Shown: one piece after another, positions 44,134 through 56,323 of the stretch
How the letters are laid out: every line of letters starts with the position of its first letter
Numbering within the stretch: position 1 is the stretch's first letter
NCBI GenBank assembly: GCA_047495785.1
Contig: JBLDXI010000028.1
Span: forward strand, 434,001-498,000
From: Lepidodermella squamata
Taxonomy: Eukaryota; Gastrotricha
Length of the DNA: 64,000 bases
Direction of reading: 5' to 3'
The notes under the pieces: model-generated
Databases searched by the model: none
Told to the model about the DNA's origin: nothing
What the model saw: the letters and a program-made list of their open reading frames with translations, nothing else
Program-made: the position numbers and the translations under genes

Positions 44134-46311
44134 TCAGAAAGCATTCACAGTCGTCGATGCGTTCAACGCTAGTTGGTTCTGCTGAGCCCAAGCCGCCGCA
44201 GCTAGAACCTGTAACCGGTAGATGAAGAGGGCAGCCACGAGGCAAACAACCAGAGAAACGATGCCGATCGCTAGCAACGCGTTATCCGTCGCAGGGTCCA
44301 CCATTAAATACAGCGTCAATTGGCCGACAGAGCCCGACCAGTACGACTCGGTCCATGACGAATCTTGGCTCTGCAACATTTGGTCCAAAGTCGGTGGGTT
44401 TTTCGAATCTGCTAGCAACGGCGAGACGGAATATTGAACCCAGGTCGAGGCAGATAGGCACTTCAAATCCTTCGAAATTTGATACGCAGCAACTCCACGT
44501 GGATTTGTGCCGTTATATTGCGATTTGAATGTTTTGAGGCAGTCATCCAATGACGATGAGGCATTCGTGCCCTGAACTTCCTGCCCGAAACTTGCGTGGA
44601 GGAACGTGCCTAGCATAGCCAAGGCCGCTCTTGTGTTGTTGTAGGTCGGCGGCCAGGGTAATGGCTGGTAGCCAAGCGTGTAATAATCAAAGGCACTTGG
44701 CATTTGCTTGGCATTAAACCCGGCTAGAATGACGTCAGAACTCGTGTAAGGCAACAGATCCATCAAAGCCGATGAGTTACTTTCCACAACTTTCGAACAA
44801 TTTGACGCGAAACAAGCGTAGAAATCGGAAATTAATGACTTCTCAAGTTTGAAATTCTTAATGTTGTCGCATTCTCCGCCCGATTTTTCTGTCAAAACTC
44901 GGCAGTACAAATTAGCCAAGCCGAGGCTAACCGGTATAATAGAAGTCAAAAACTCATTTCGATTCGACAGCGATTCAACGGTATCTCGGTGGCTGTGATA
45001 GTAATCTGAACGAAATTTCGCGTTTTCATAGTCAGTGATGAGAACAGACGGTACGAAACTTGACAATCGGCGGGTAAAACCGTGCAGAGAACTAGGTGGA
45101 ACGGTTGGATTAGAGCTTCTACTAACTGTTACGTTGAAATCCGTCAGCGATTTAGTAATCAACTTTGCCAAATCACCCTCGCTCGGCGTGTTTCGGCCGA
45201 AGTGAAGGTAAACAGTAGGATCGGTAAGCAAGCCCAACTCTCCGATTTCGATTATTCCAGCGATATGCTGCGTTTTCAACACACGACCTCCCAGCCAAAT
45301 ACCATCACCTTCCAATGCTTTCGCAAATGTTGAAGATCCGATGTAGTCCAGTGCTTCGCCGTCGAGTATTGCGAAGACAACCTCTTTGGACGAGCTGAGC
45401 GACAGAACCGACGGGAATTTCGATAATACGTAGGCTGATGCTGATAGGACTGAAAAACTTGCGGCTACGTACGAAGCAGATGGTGTTTTTTGAGCAATCA
45501 TACTGACAGCGTCGCCTCGACTGACGATAAGCACAACCGATTGGTTTTTACGGTCTTGATTGACCGAAGGCTTTGCTGTGGAAACTATAACACTTGTACC
45601 GTGGACAGGGCCGCAAGTATCTAGCCCGACCGAGCCTGTGAGACCTTTCAAAATTTGCAGAAGTTCAAGATTGCCACGTCTGAGGCAGATATCGGTATTT
45701 CCTGCGCCCTGCATAAACGAGTCAAGTTTAGCAGCACAACGAGGCCAAGACCCCGAATTGTATTGGCCAATGCAGTCATAAACCCGGGCAATTTCTGAAG
45801 TATTTGTTAACAAAAAAACGGGGAACGAGATGTCTTCGAAAAATATTCCAGATCCAGGAGGATTCCACGGGTTGGCTTTGTCGCAAGCTTGGTCTGTTCC
45901 GTTAAGACCATACATAGACGCTCTGTTGTTTGGGCAAGTGTTATCAAATGATAACTTGAAGTTTATTGGCTCAGTGGAATTCATGACGGCAATAATCCCG
46001 GATAACACACTTGTTTGACTAGAACGAACAGCTTTGATTAAATCCATCGTTAAAAGTTTGTCAGGAATGACTATGACAATTGAGGTATCGTGCTTCCGGT
46101 TAAGAGTAGACTTGACTGCGTCGTAAGAATCCGCGCGTTCCAGTACGCCGGTTGCTCCAGATTTAGGAGAGGTACATCCAATCTGATTTGTAGCGTTGAA
46201 TCGCTTAAAGCACATGTAACCGGATTCAAGCTTGTCGTAAAGCCTCGATGAAAGATCTCCACATAACACGGCCGGCACGAAAGCTAAAGCTATTATAACC
46301 AACACCCTCAT
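44134..46311 (-). CDS. NCSTN: Nicastrin, gamma-secretase subunit, intronless
   Basis: One uninterrupted frame of 725 aa (human 709). Signal peptide 1-17 (MRVLVIIALAFVPAVLC), large glycosylated ectodomain with many Cys and Asn-x-Ser/Thr sites, the DYIGSS motif at 322-327 preceded by Glu319 (human region around Glu333), and one C-terminal membrane helix (LLAIGIVSLVVCLVAALFIY) with a short tail. Nicastrin holds and screens substrates of the presenilin protease at the membrane, including Notch. An acceptor-like TTTCTAG lies a few bases before the ATG. Other nicastrin genes have many introns, so intron absence is unusual. Confidence 0.96.
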   Translation of the reverse strand: MRVLVIIALAFVPAVLCGDLSSRLYDKLESGYMCFKRFNATNQIGCTSPKSGATGVLERADSYDAVKSTLNRKHDTSIVIVIPDKLLTMDLIKAVRSSQTSVLSGIIAVMNSTEPINFKLSFDNTCPNNRASMYGLNGTDQACDKANPWNPPGSGIFFEDISFPVFLLTNTSEIARVYDCIGQYNSGSWPRCAAKLDSFMQGAGNTDICLRRGNLELLQILKGLTGSVGLDTCGPVHGTSVIVSTAKPSVNQDRKNQSVVLIVSRGDAVSMIAQKTPSASYVAASFSVLSASAYVLSKFPSVLSLSSSKEVVFAILDGEALDYIGSSTFAKALEGDGIWLGGRVLKTQHIAGIIEIGELGLLTDPTVYLHFGRNTPSEGDLAKLITKSLTDFNVTVSRSSNPTVPPSSLHGFTRRLSSFVPSVLITDYENAKFRSDYYHSHRDTVESLSNRNEFLTSIIPVSLGLANLYCRVLTEKSGGECDNIKNFKLEKSLISDFYACFASNCSKVVESNSSALMDLLPYTSSDVILAGFNAKQMPSAFDYYTLGYQPLPWPPTYNNTRAALAMLGTFLHASFGQEVQGTNASSSLDDCLKTFKSQYNGTNPRGVAAYQISKDLKCLSASTWVQYSVSPLLADSKNPPTLDQMLQSQDSSWTESYWSGSVGQLTLYLMVDPATDNALLAIGIVSLVVCLVAALFIYRLQVLAAAAWAQQNQLALNASTTVNAF

Positions 46312-47216
46312 TGCAAACTAGAAATTGATAAAAATAACAGATAATTTTTGAATAACGCATTGAAAGTTGAAAGAAGTAAGCACAGTAAAACTGTAAAATC
46401 TCAGTGAGTGATCTAGGTTCTTAAACATCCGCAAACTGACCGAACTTCCTCCGTAAATAAAAATAAAAGAATTCAACAGCGTATCGAACAAAAACAATAT
46501 AAAAAATTAACATAGCAAATAGACCATTACGCTGCTTGAAATAACTTATTGAATACTTAGGGACCTACTATTTAAAATGGATGACAGGTGCATTCATTAA
46601 CCTGATGAGTAAGAGAGGCGTAAAGCTAAGAGCTAAGGCGGCAACAACGCCCACACCTTTGATCTTCTGCCGCTTGTTCAAAACTTATTTTCGATCCGCG
46701 GTATTAATCATAAAGTAATGACGGCAATTCAAATTTTGTCATTTCCGGAAATAATTTCCATAAAATTTAAATTCAACTGGTCCCAAAACAAAAATGATTT
46801 GGAAATAATTTTTTATTTTGTAAGAGGAAAGGGCGCTCCATTTTTGGCGGCGCCCATCATCGTTCGCAGAAGTTCGCTGAAGTTTGAAGTTTGCTGAAAG
46901 TGGCAGCAAGCCTTCCACGTTCTAACCGCAATTTGATCTGCGTTTTGCGGTTTCTTCGTTTTTCTTAGCTGTTTGTGGACAACTTTTCATCTTCTTTGGT
47001 ATATTATCATGCTCACCACAAAGGATGCTCACATGCTTGCTCCGTGGTGATGATGACCTTTGACCCCTCGGTATTTTCACGTAGATGAGTTAAGAATTGC
47101 TCTCAACTCGTAATTTTCATCTGGTTTCTTGTATTTTATAGAATATGAGGTTAATTTAATCATCTATTGCTTCAACTTGGAACTGCAGCCGTCTGCAGAC
47201 CGCTTTTTGACCAAAA
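46312..47216. promoter_or_regulatory. Divergent spacer between nicastrin and ABHD17
   Basis: About 900 bp between outward-facing genes; AT-rich with no long open frame. A TTTTATAG acceptor-like site lies at about 47141. Confidence 0.4.
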
Positions 47217-48668
47217 ATGACTATGACCCCGATGAGCGTTTCGGGCTTTTGCAAGTTGTTCTGCTGCCCTCCGTTCCCTTCTCGCATTGCTGCCAAACTT
47301 GCATTTATGCCCCCGAAACAGTCCTACAACATAATTCCGGATGACTCCGGCCTTAGTAACTACAGCTTTGAGCCGCACGAATCTGCTGACTGGCAATTTG
47401 GCCCGCAAGAACTTGAGCTGCTTAAGCCGTGTTTCGCCAGAACGCGCCGAGGTAATCGCATCGCTTGCCTACACGTGCGCTGCCCAGAGCCGAACGCTTC
47501 GCCTTATACCATATTGTTCAGTCACGGCAATGCCGTCGATCTTGGCCAAATGAGCAGTTTTCTACTATCACTTGCCCGTTGGCTACGCTGCAACATATTC
47601 TGTTATGACTATTCCGGCTACGGCTGCTCGTCAGGCAAGCCTTCGGAGAAGAACCTATACGCTGATATTGATGCTGCTTTCAAAATGCTGCAATCGCGAT
47701 ACGAGCTAAAGGCAGATCGCATTATTTTATACGGCCAATCAATTGGCACGGTGCCTACCATTGACATGGCATCTCGCCAACGAGTTGCCGCTGCTATTCT
47801 TCACTCGCCGTTGACGTCTGGCATGCGAGTAGCTTTCCCAGCCACAAAACGCACATATTGTTTCGACGCATTCCCTAAGTAAGTATTAAATCACCATGTT
47901 GTATGTGCTTATCGTTTTTCTCATGTAGTATTGACAAAGCGACGAAAATTCGGTCGCCGGTACTCGTTATCCACGGCACTGAGGATGAAGTGATCGACTT
48001 TACGCACGGCCTCGCAATTTACGAAAAATGCCCGGTCACTGTCGAGCCGCTGTGGGTCGAAGGCGCCGGGCACAACGATGTTGAAATCTACAGCCAATAC
48101 GTCGAACGATTACACAGGTCATTATAATAACTCTCAAAAATGTTCATAATATTGTTAAATTAAAAATCAAAATTTTGAAGTAATTGGAGATAGCTGGAGA
48201 TAGCTATGACATCAAACGTTGGCCTATAGACTGGATTTTTAACGATTTTAGTGTTTTATTTTTTTAGATCATCGGAATTTCGCTTTAAAAAATTCTTAAT
48301 TTGAACAATACATATTTGATCTAAAATTGATTGTCTGATCTACTGATTTCAGATTCGTACACGAAGAGTTACCCGCTCGCTACCAGTCAGACGGAGCTTC
48401 AGACCGCAGCATGGCTATCGGCCATTCTAACACAAATGGTGGCAATATGGCGAGCGGCGCTCGCGACAATCGCCAGAGCTCGAACGACTCTGGCGGCATT
48501 AGCTCGTCTCAGGTGGTGCTTGAATCGCGATCGCCGAGTGGCGGTAAGCTGCTGCACAGCAGTAAACCCGGGCCAGCGGCAGGTACTCGAATTCGGCGCG
48601 CTTCATCCGGCGGTGAGTCGTTGGGAGGCGATTCTGGGTCGGAAGCGGCGCTCGATCTTAACCACTAG
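47217..48668 (+). CDS. ABHD17: ABHD17-type protein depalmitoylase
   Basis: Exons 47217-47878, 47929-48117, 48353-48668; 388 aa. N-terminal Cys cluster ([21 protein letters not shown] region) is the palmitoylated membrane anchor of ABHD17. Hydrolase core: [28 protein letters not shown], catalytic Ser175 in YGQSIGT, Asp240 in [10 protein letters not shown] and His269 in EGAGHND. ABHD17 removes palmitate from Ras, PSD-95 and similar peripheral proteins. The family normally ends shortly after the hydrolase fold; here a Ser/Gly/Arg-rich tail of about 90 residues is added, with two small introns. Confidence 0.95.
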
Positions 48669-50605
48669 TGTTGTTAGGATTAACTGCTACGGAAAAAATA
48701 ACACGCGCACAATTTCTCGCTCCATCTCTTCTATCTCTCTCTCTCTCTCGTTGGTTTTGTTTGTTTATATCGCGAGGCATTCGGTTGGTTTATCTATCCT
48801 CACGTTACTTGTTGCTTTTTATTGTGGTCAAATTTCTTATGTCGAAATCATGATGAAGTAAAATTGCGGTTGATTCGGATTCGGTAATATTCCTAGGATT
48901 TCAGTTTTTAATTAAAAAAAATGGACTTCAAGTGGTCTAGAATATAATTTCACGTGTCATATTGAGTATAAAAATAAGGCAATATTAGAATTATAGTTTG
49001 ACCCGAGAAAATACTTCACTGCTTGGAAATCAAAATCTATCTGTATATTAGTAAAGAAAATTTGAGGAAGACAAAAAAATATTCCGTAATCTTATGGTTA
49101 ACCGCAATTTTGTTCATTTTCCAAATTGTCTCAAATAAAGCGAGCCAACTGCTTTTATGTATAAAAAAATATTCGCGTGATTTCTCACTTTTTGAATCGT
49201 TGATATGATTTGTGAGCATCGTAAAATATTCATATCGTTCGCCACGCTTGAAAAGCTTTTTAATCATCTCTTAGATAAGAATAATTTGCGATTTCTGTTC
49301 TCTCGTTTTATTCTCTGAATCAACAATGTATAATCGAGAGATTCGTTGTAATCGATTTTTCTTCATCTTCTTCTTCTTCACCGGAGCTCAACAAAAAACC
49401 CAATGTTTTTCTGTTGTTTTCAACTGACCAAAAATGTTGTATAAAACCTGATGATAGATATTATTATCGCTATATGGGACTCAAAAAATGAGAACCTCGG
49501 AAAACGAGACATAAGAGGTTAAGCTGTCGTTGTCTTCATCAAATTATCGTCATCTAAGAGAAAAATGCGAAAAAATAATAATTACGTGCACCTGTGTCTT
49601 TCATTTCATTATTTCAAAGTGAAAAAGTTAATGACCGCCGACGGATTACTTCTTAGCTTGTGTGGCCTAGTTTCAGCAAATTTATTGGTTGTTCGTGTGC
49701 AATATTTAGCTGTCGTGTTTATGTTCGCTCTTTTCCCGGCTTTTGCGAAAAAATTGAAAGTTTTCCTCGCTCTTGTCACGATGTTTTCTCCGCCGTTGGA
49801 TTTTTTTCTAATCATGATTTAAAAAATTGTGGATAGTTGATGTGTACAAAAAATTGCACTTTCTCTAAATATTGAAAGCTTACCTGAGCCTGGTTACATA
49901 GCGACGTTTGTATAATGGAAAAAAATGGAATTGTTATCAAATCTATATCATTCTACCTTGATTCTTCGATCATTAATTGATAATTAACGGCGTTATTATT
50001 ATAAAATTATTGTTTCAATTATTACTACTGCGGAGAAGGAAGTTTAACTGTTTACGACGATGAAAAAAGTAACAAATAAAACCTGAAATTGAGTAAAAAA
50101 GGGATTAATTTTTCGTTACGCTTCTTCGAGCGTGAAATGAAAAATGAAGTTGAATCGATTTTTTTTCAAGGAAGAAAAACCACTAAGCGCCCGAGGGAAT
50201 ACGAAACGGAAGTGCTAGTAGCTGTCGTAATTTCCTCATTGATTCAATTTTTTTCATGTCACCCTACCTAGAAGCTGCCGAGAAAGATTCAGCGTGGGAT
50301 TAACAAAATTAGATCGTGAGAACCAAATTTAAACCTGTTTTAAATAAGCAGGACAAAAATGTTAGTTTTAAAACTCCGCATTCATCTCATTTCCATTTAA
50401 TCGATACATCGGGGCTCCGGAGTTTCATGAGATTCGTGATAAATTCCTACGTGGGCCAGGAGCATGACGTGGATAAAACCTATAATTTGCGATCACGCTA
50501 AGATTTACATCGCTAAGTTTTTAATAGGCACGAAATTTTACTAGAGAATAAATGCTTTCTTGTGAATAATGCATTCGCGCACCTGAGAGTCAATACTGCG
50601 CTAAT
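48669..50605. other. AT-rich spacer, 1.9 kb
   Basis: No supported gene. A CT-rich microsatellite sits near 48722-48752. A hydrophobic + frame at 49565-49822 (85 codons) has no similarity or splice partner. Long A/T runs. Confidence 0.45.
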
Positions 50606-52315
50606 ATGCTGCTGCGAAGTGGTGGTGGCACGATCATAGTTATCGAGCCGATCAGGTTCGAAGCAAAATCGAGACCTGTTCTGCCAGCGTTCAACCCGTC
50701 GTCGTTCGAAAATCAAAGCCTAGACAATTTCGCTTTCCCAAATACCTTACTTACTCCTGCGATGATGAGCAACGTCTCGGAATTCCAAAATCATCATTCA
50801 TCCACGTTGAGTAGCGGCGTAAAATGGACCCTGGCAAGCTTCGGGATTCTTGAGGCAACTTTCGCAGTGACTTGCAACTTGGTTATCATCATTGGTGAGG
50901 AACTTTTCCCAATGTTAATAAAATAAAATATGTATTCCTTGTCGCAGGAATTCTAATGGCTTTGAACCACCATCGAAAAATTATCCGATCCAGCCCTGCT
51001 CGGAGATTGAGAAGATTCGGTGATAACGCCATGATGATCTACGTTCTTTCACTTGCCGTAGTCGACATAATAATGGTCGTCCTAAACATCGGATTTCTCT
51101 CATTAAATTTGATCGAAGAGGACTTACCAGAAGCCCTCAGGATAGGATCAATAGGATGTTCAATGCGAGATCCTGTTGTCAACGCAAGCGTTGGAATTTC
51201 AACTTGCCTCATGTTGGCAATCGCATACCACCGGCATACGCTTATTCTCAAATCAGCCTCAGCAAGAAGCCCGAGTAAACAGCTGCTAAACTCATCGGCG
51301 TCATTTGACATTGGCAACAGTCCTTCGGTCTTATCTTTGAGAAAACTTGATATTCTAGCTCGGAGGCAAAGCTCGATCATCGCATCTAGCGGCAGCGGAA
51401 AAAGACCTGTTTTACGAGCTGCTTTTGTTATATTATCCATCATTGCTCTTCATGCGGTGATATCACTGCCAGCTTTTTTCCACGTCAAGCTGGTTCCGAT
51501 TACATATCAATATCCAATTTTCACGAACGCTACATTGACCGGTTACCAGTTTCAAGGTATACACATTTTGGTTATCAGGCTCATTAATCGATTTGCTATT
51601 TTCGGCTGTAGAGATCACTCTTACTTCAATATGCCTGCAATGGTGGGACTCGTCATTACTGTTTGCATTGTATTCCATGATGCACTTCTCTTTCTCTTTC
51701 CTCGTACCGCTGCTTGCAACACTTGCATTGTACTCGAATGTCATTTGCCATCTAAGCAGGTCGAGTTTTAACTTTGCACAGTCGAAGAAGCGATTCTCGA
51801 AAACGACGCAGCACCTCGGCTTTGCTGTCTTAGCTTTCACTATTTGCTGGTCGCCGTACAAGGTTTTTACTCTCTTCATTGATATCAACGCAAGTGGGCT
51901 ATTTATTGGCACCGTGGATGGATCCGAATCTGATGATATCGTGGGTGGTCTTCTGTCAAACAGTGATATGAGCTATGTCTTGGTGCTGGCTTTCAAACTT
52001 CTGGCGATGCTACAGACCTGCATTAATCCTATTCTTTACGGATCTCGAATGCTGGCTCCAGCAAGACAAGAACATCGGCGCATGTCCCAGCTTCATGTCC
52101 CCGACAAGTTTGAACTGGAGAAAATACGGCGAGCATCGAGGCCATCTGAATGTCAGGATTCGTCAAGTGGGGATGCAGAAAGCGCGAGGGCTTTCGTTGT
52201 GAGACATTCTCGGCAGTCGTCACGCGTTGCCTTCCGCAACAGCATCGAAATTCCGATTTTCGAAATCAACAGGTCAGCAAGGAATTCATACGTCGATGTT
52301 ACTGATAAGCCTTGA
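50606..52315 (+). CDS. Rhodopsin-class GPCR, neuropeptide-receptor-like
   Basis: Exons 50606-50894, 50948-51556, 51612-52315; 533 aa, phases agree. Seven helices can be traced. Helix 1 has GILEATFAVTCNLVIIIGIL and helix 2 has MMIYVLSLAVVDIIMVVLN. Helix 3 starts with the disulfide Cys (GCSMRDP) and ends AYHRH in place of DRY; helix 6 has FTICWSPYKVF (CWxP) and helix 7 NPILYG (NPxxY). The extracellular N-terminus has N-x-S/T sites; loop 3 and the C-tail are long and Ser/Arg-rich. CWSPY and the SICLQWWDS loop suggest a peptide (GnRH/vasopressin-like) receptor, but ligand assignment is not possible by eye. A second in-frame ATG pair lies at 50762. Confidence 0.87.
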
Positions 52316-53079
52316 TGTTACTGCGAGCGAATGAGATTTTATATGCACATCCTTGTTTATAAAATAAACTAACGCTGTATTCTCGCTATTCACAGTATTA
52401 TTTTACAAATTGGTTCCAATCTGCCTAAGGCTAGCGTTTTAAAAAATCAAAATAAAATTATACACAGCTTTCGACGGAAGGCTAACTCAGCGTTTTTTAA
52501 GCAGTTTAACAGTTCAAATTTTAAACACCAAACCTAGTGTTGTCAATAGATTCGACTGAGTCGACGATTAATCTAGATTTTTAGTCGATCTATTGAGACG
52601 CTCGTTTTGAGCTCGTTTTGAGACGCCGAAAATGTTTTTCCGGCCAAGTAAAACCAACACTACGGTACCTATTTTATCAAAAAATTCGCCTAAGCTACCT
52701 AGGAAAATTATCGATTTTGGGTTCCAAGAAGGCTGATATCGGGAAAATCACTGATTTGTAAAATCGATACTAGGAATCGATATCAGCTCTATAAGATGAA
52801 GTATAATTCGTGAACTGACCGCTCATAGCGCGAAATACGCGTAATATGAAGGTCTATCGCGGTTAGGCATGATAACAAAAAATGTGAGATTCCAGCGATG
52901 AATAAATAGGAAACTCGAAAACCCATATTTAGGGGAAATCTAGTGTTGGAGTCTCAACTTTAGTGCTGGAACCCTAAATTTAGGGTGCGCACTTGGCACA
53001 TCCAATAACTAAACCGGCTATTTCTCTTCTTCATTTTCTGGACCTTTCCAGGCATAATTCACCGGCAATCTAAATATTT

Positions 53080-53702
53080 CATTCGTACCGGATAAAATAC
53101 CGGAAATCATGGAACCAGTTACCATCGGGGGGTTTCCGGGTTTTCTCCGGTTAATTTTTTATTTCTTCAGTTAAATCATGGATAAAAGACGAAATATTCT
53201 TTTGGTAGGTTTAATTTTAGAAAATTAGTTGAATTTCCTTTAAAAAGCTGCCAAATTACAATATACCGTATATACCGAATTAGTTTACACTGCCTTATAA
53301 TTCTTTTGTAAGCCATTCAAGTCCTGCCTTAAATTCCGGGTCTGCCTTTTATTCCGGGTCTGCCTTATATTTCACAGATTCGCAAAAAAGAACTCATCTC
53401 ATAGTAGTTAGCCATCAATTTCATCGCGAGACACGTCGGCGTAATCCCCTCTCAGCGAGAGAACCCACTCGTGCAGAGCGTTTTCCATGTCATCGTTTAC
53501 GCCCCGACCCCCGAGGTGCTTGCGGTTCATTCCAGCGACTGTTTACCCAAGAGATTACCTGCTGAGTGGATTACGCACTTGCCTTATAATTCGGTGATGC
53601 CTTATATTTTATTATTCGACCTCTAACCTCTGCCTTATAATACGGTTCTGCCCTATAATTCGGTATATACGGTAGTTGCGCAACTTATCGGACACCCTGT
53701 AT
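53080..53702. mobile_element. GTGTCCC-type MITE, interrupted by another MITE
   Basis: CCAGTTACCATCGGGG and the TCTCCGGTTAA region match 59020-59070; the right end GCGCAACTTATCGGACACC lies beyond the insertion. Left boundary uncertain. Interrupted at 53265-53673. Confidence 0.55.
53265..53673. mobile_element. TA-flanked MITE with perfect 18-bp terminal inverted repeats
   Basis: ACCGTATATACCGAATTA at 53265-53282 is exactly inverted at 53656-53673; with the outer T the ends read TACCG...CGGTA, as after insertion at TA. The interior holds several GCCTTATAATTC-like repeats related to the ends. It split the larger MITE after CCAAATTACAATA. Confidence 0.75.
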
Positions 53703-53859
53703 AGCTGAGAATTCACTCATTCCCCGATAACTACCTGCATCTCAGAACTTAGAAAATTGTTTATATTTTGCAGAGTTTAACCTAAATTATACTGTTTTAC
53801 GGTCGTTTCAATTATTTTACCTTCATTTATCATGGATTTTGAATTCAGCCGCGGATGCG

Positions 53860-54622
53860 ATGCCTTTGTATGGCCGTTGTAACAACACCAAAACCTTAGG
53901 AATTACGCTTGACGGCCGCTGGTTTAGCGTTTTCGATGAACACTTGTTGTGTCGATCATGTGGCCATGCTATTAGTCTTCATCCACAAGCTGCCGATAGT
54001 AAGTATATTTCTCATATTATGACTCATATTATATGACTCCAATCCCATGAGATGATAATCAAGAATTACATCATGTCAAATTAAATGCGCAACCATTTTC
54101 TAATTTTGCAATCTTTCTCGTTTTTTGTCTGTAGTGAAACCTACCGTTAGCACCATTAGAATAAATTATTTGTGATTATATTGACTATGTTCTTGTTTCT
54201 CCAGCCGAACGCCACCAGAACCTGGCCACGCTGCGAGACTCGGACGAGCTTCGCCCGGTAACAGCGGATCTCTTTTAATTTTCTAACACGCTTATTATTG
54301 AACATGATTTTGTTAACAGGACATGTCGCTCCTCGCCATCGCCGCCATGCTTTTGCTCAACCTCTTTGTCCTTGGCCCGGCTGCCGTTGCGTTCTACACC
54401 TCGTCGTGGGCCCCTGGCAACGAGCGGGCGCTAGTGCTCGCCTTAACGTGCATGTGCGTGGAGCTTTCGGCTGTGGTGTCACTTTTCAATGGAATGTACT
54501 CTCGGAATACTGTATCTTCGGATACGGTAGCCTTGTTACTTCTATCTAGCGCAATAGCCGCCTTCAGCCTTCAGCCGGCCCGCCAGTGCCAGCCCATGGC
54601 GCCTGCCATCTCAGCAAACTAA
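53860..54622 (+). CDS. Small membrane protein with N-terminal CxxC motif
   Basis: Exons 53860-53998, 54205-54257, 54320-54622, phases consistent; 164 aa. Start chosen at the ATG shortly after an acceptor-like GAATTCAG. Residues 1-47 hold LLCRSCGHAISLHPQAAD, a CxxC knuckle; a short charged linker (ERHQNLATLRDSDELRP) follows, then membrane helices SLLAIAAMLLLNLFVLGPAAVAFY, ALVLALTCMCVELSAVVSLF and TVALLLLSSAIAAFSL. I do not recognise the family; it could be a small ER or endosomal membrane protein. Moderate confidence because exon 2 is only 53 nt. Confidence 0.6.
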
Positions 54623-56323
54623 AAGCTTTTAGCCTAATTCTTATGACCTATATCGACTCGTGCATCATTACACCTTAATATTAAAATAATATTCGCAATT
54701 TCGCATAAGGTGATTTCTCTGATATTGTTTCTTTAGCCACATCACTTCTATACCGGTTATAATTTATATTCAATTATTGGACATTATTTAAATAGCCACT
54801 TAATACCTATTCCGTTCTGTGTGTGGAGCTCGTTGAAAATCGACAGCGTTTAGACAGCCAACTTTCGCCAATTTTCTTATGTCTGCTATTATAGGTATGC
54901 ATCGCGCCGAAAAACTCATTTCACCCCTTTTATTACTAATTGGCGCTTTAAAACAATGATTATTATAAATATTATATTTTATGAAAAACTCGTGGATAAT
55001 TATTTTTATTTGAATTATACATGTTGTAACTACTCTCAATAATTCACATTTTGAAAAAAAACTCTTGTAAAATGTCTCTATCTACGCTTTAAGCTCGTTA
55101 ATTGTTAATTTTAATGGGTTTGATTTTATACCGTAAAACTTCAGTCAAACCTGCTGTTGAAACTTGATGATGCACTTGCTCAATGGCATTTTCGATTAAT
55201 TTTTCGTGTCCATCAATAAACATTCATTGTTTTGATACAATAAAACTCAGGCATTTTGTATTCAATGTTGATGAAAAGGCGCAGAAATAATTCATCATAT
55301 TCTTTTTTTGCTGGTTCCAAGGTCGTATATTTTTTGGCAAATTCGGGAACTACATTTTGAAAATCGTTGCTAACTTATTGGATGATTTTCTCTGATTTTT
55401 TGGTCATTTTTCGATGTTTCGGAATAGGATTAGGAATAATTATTTTTGAACAGAGGCCCAGCTCTGGACATTTTTCAACTCCGCCATGTGCGTGCGGCGC
55501 ATGTGCTGTAAACGAAAAAACGAAAAACCAATTTATTCTGAAATCTTTATACTTACAATCATCTAATTACAAATATACAAATTTCTCCGGCGGCGGAGAT
55601 AGCTCGCTCGTCGCATGTACACGAACATTCTGTATCATAATATCTAGCATCCAGTCGTTCTTCAAATTTTACACTGCGAATTTCCAGAAAATTTCCAGAA
55701 AATCAGGAAATAATCATCTATGTTTTACCTTTTACCTCCAAGTATCAAAACGTGGATCCCAGCTTGATATACTAGGAGCACGCAAAACTCATTTTGATCA
55801 AACGACTTTTGAAAGTGACAATGAAGGCCGAACCCGAACCCCATACTACCGTCGGAATTTAAAAATATTCTTCGACTGATGAGTTTTCGATGACGGAACG
55901 ATTAACTTTACTTTTGAGGACGACCACGCACCACGCCTCTTGCCACCACGAACATAGGAGCTTAGGAGCAGCAGCTTTCACTGCAGCTTAGATCGACCGT
56001 AGTCCCGGAGTTCCGCTTGAATACCTATCGGTAAGGAATGCGAAATGCGCGTTACCGAATTAACAGAGAATATTGCGGCGAACTCAACACGCTCGACGGG
56101 GCCTCGGTATTGCATTATTAGCTTAATTTTATTTAAGCATACATGATAATTCGAAGGTTGGAGTTTAGAGAAATTCCTTGATGCGCCGAGTGTTCTTGAG
56201 CGATTTCTTATAACTCCTAATTCCAAAAACGCTGCGAATTTTCACTTGAGATTTTTGGGGCCATGCAGATATAGAATCTTTGATCGGATGGTACAGGGAG
56301 CAGTTCTTAGCCCAGAAAGTTTA

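Larger units (their letters stand above)
52316..53859. other. Spacer dominated by nested MITEs
   Basis: After the GPCR 3' end (AATAAA near 52361), the stretch holds a GTGTCCC-type element from about 53080 interrupted by a TA-flanked element at 53265-53674. No coding exon until 53860. Confidence 0.5.

Noticed and set aside
48722-48752. CT-rich run as a possible regulatory element
   Set aside because: Ordinary microsatellite after the ABHD17 stop codon; nothing marks it as functional.
55367-55879. 170-codon + frame in the right-hand desert
   Set aside because: No recognisable domain and low-complexity content; AT-rich composition matches surrounding non-coding DNA.
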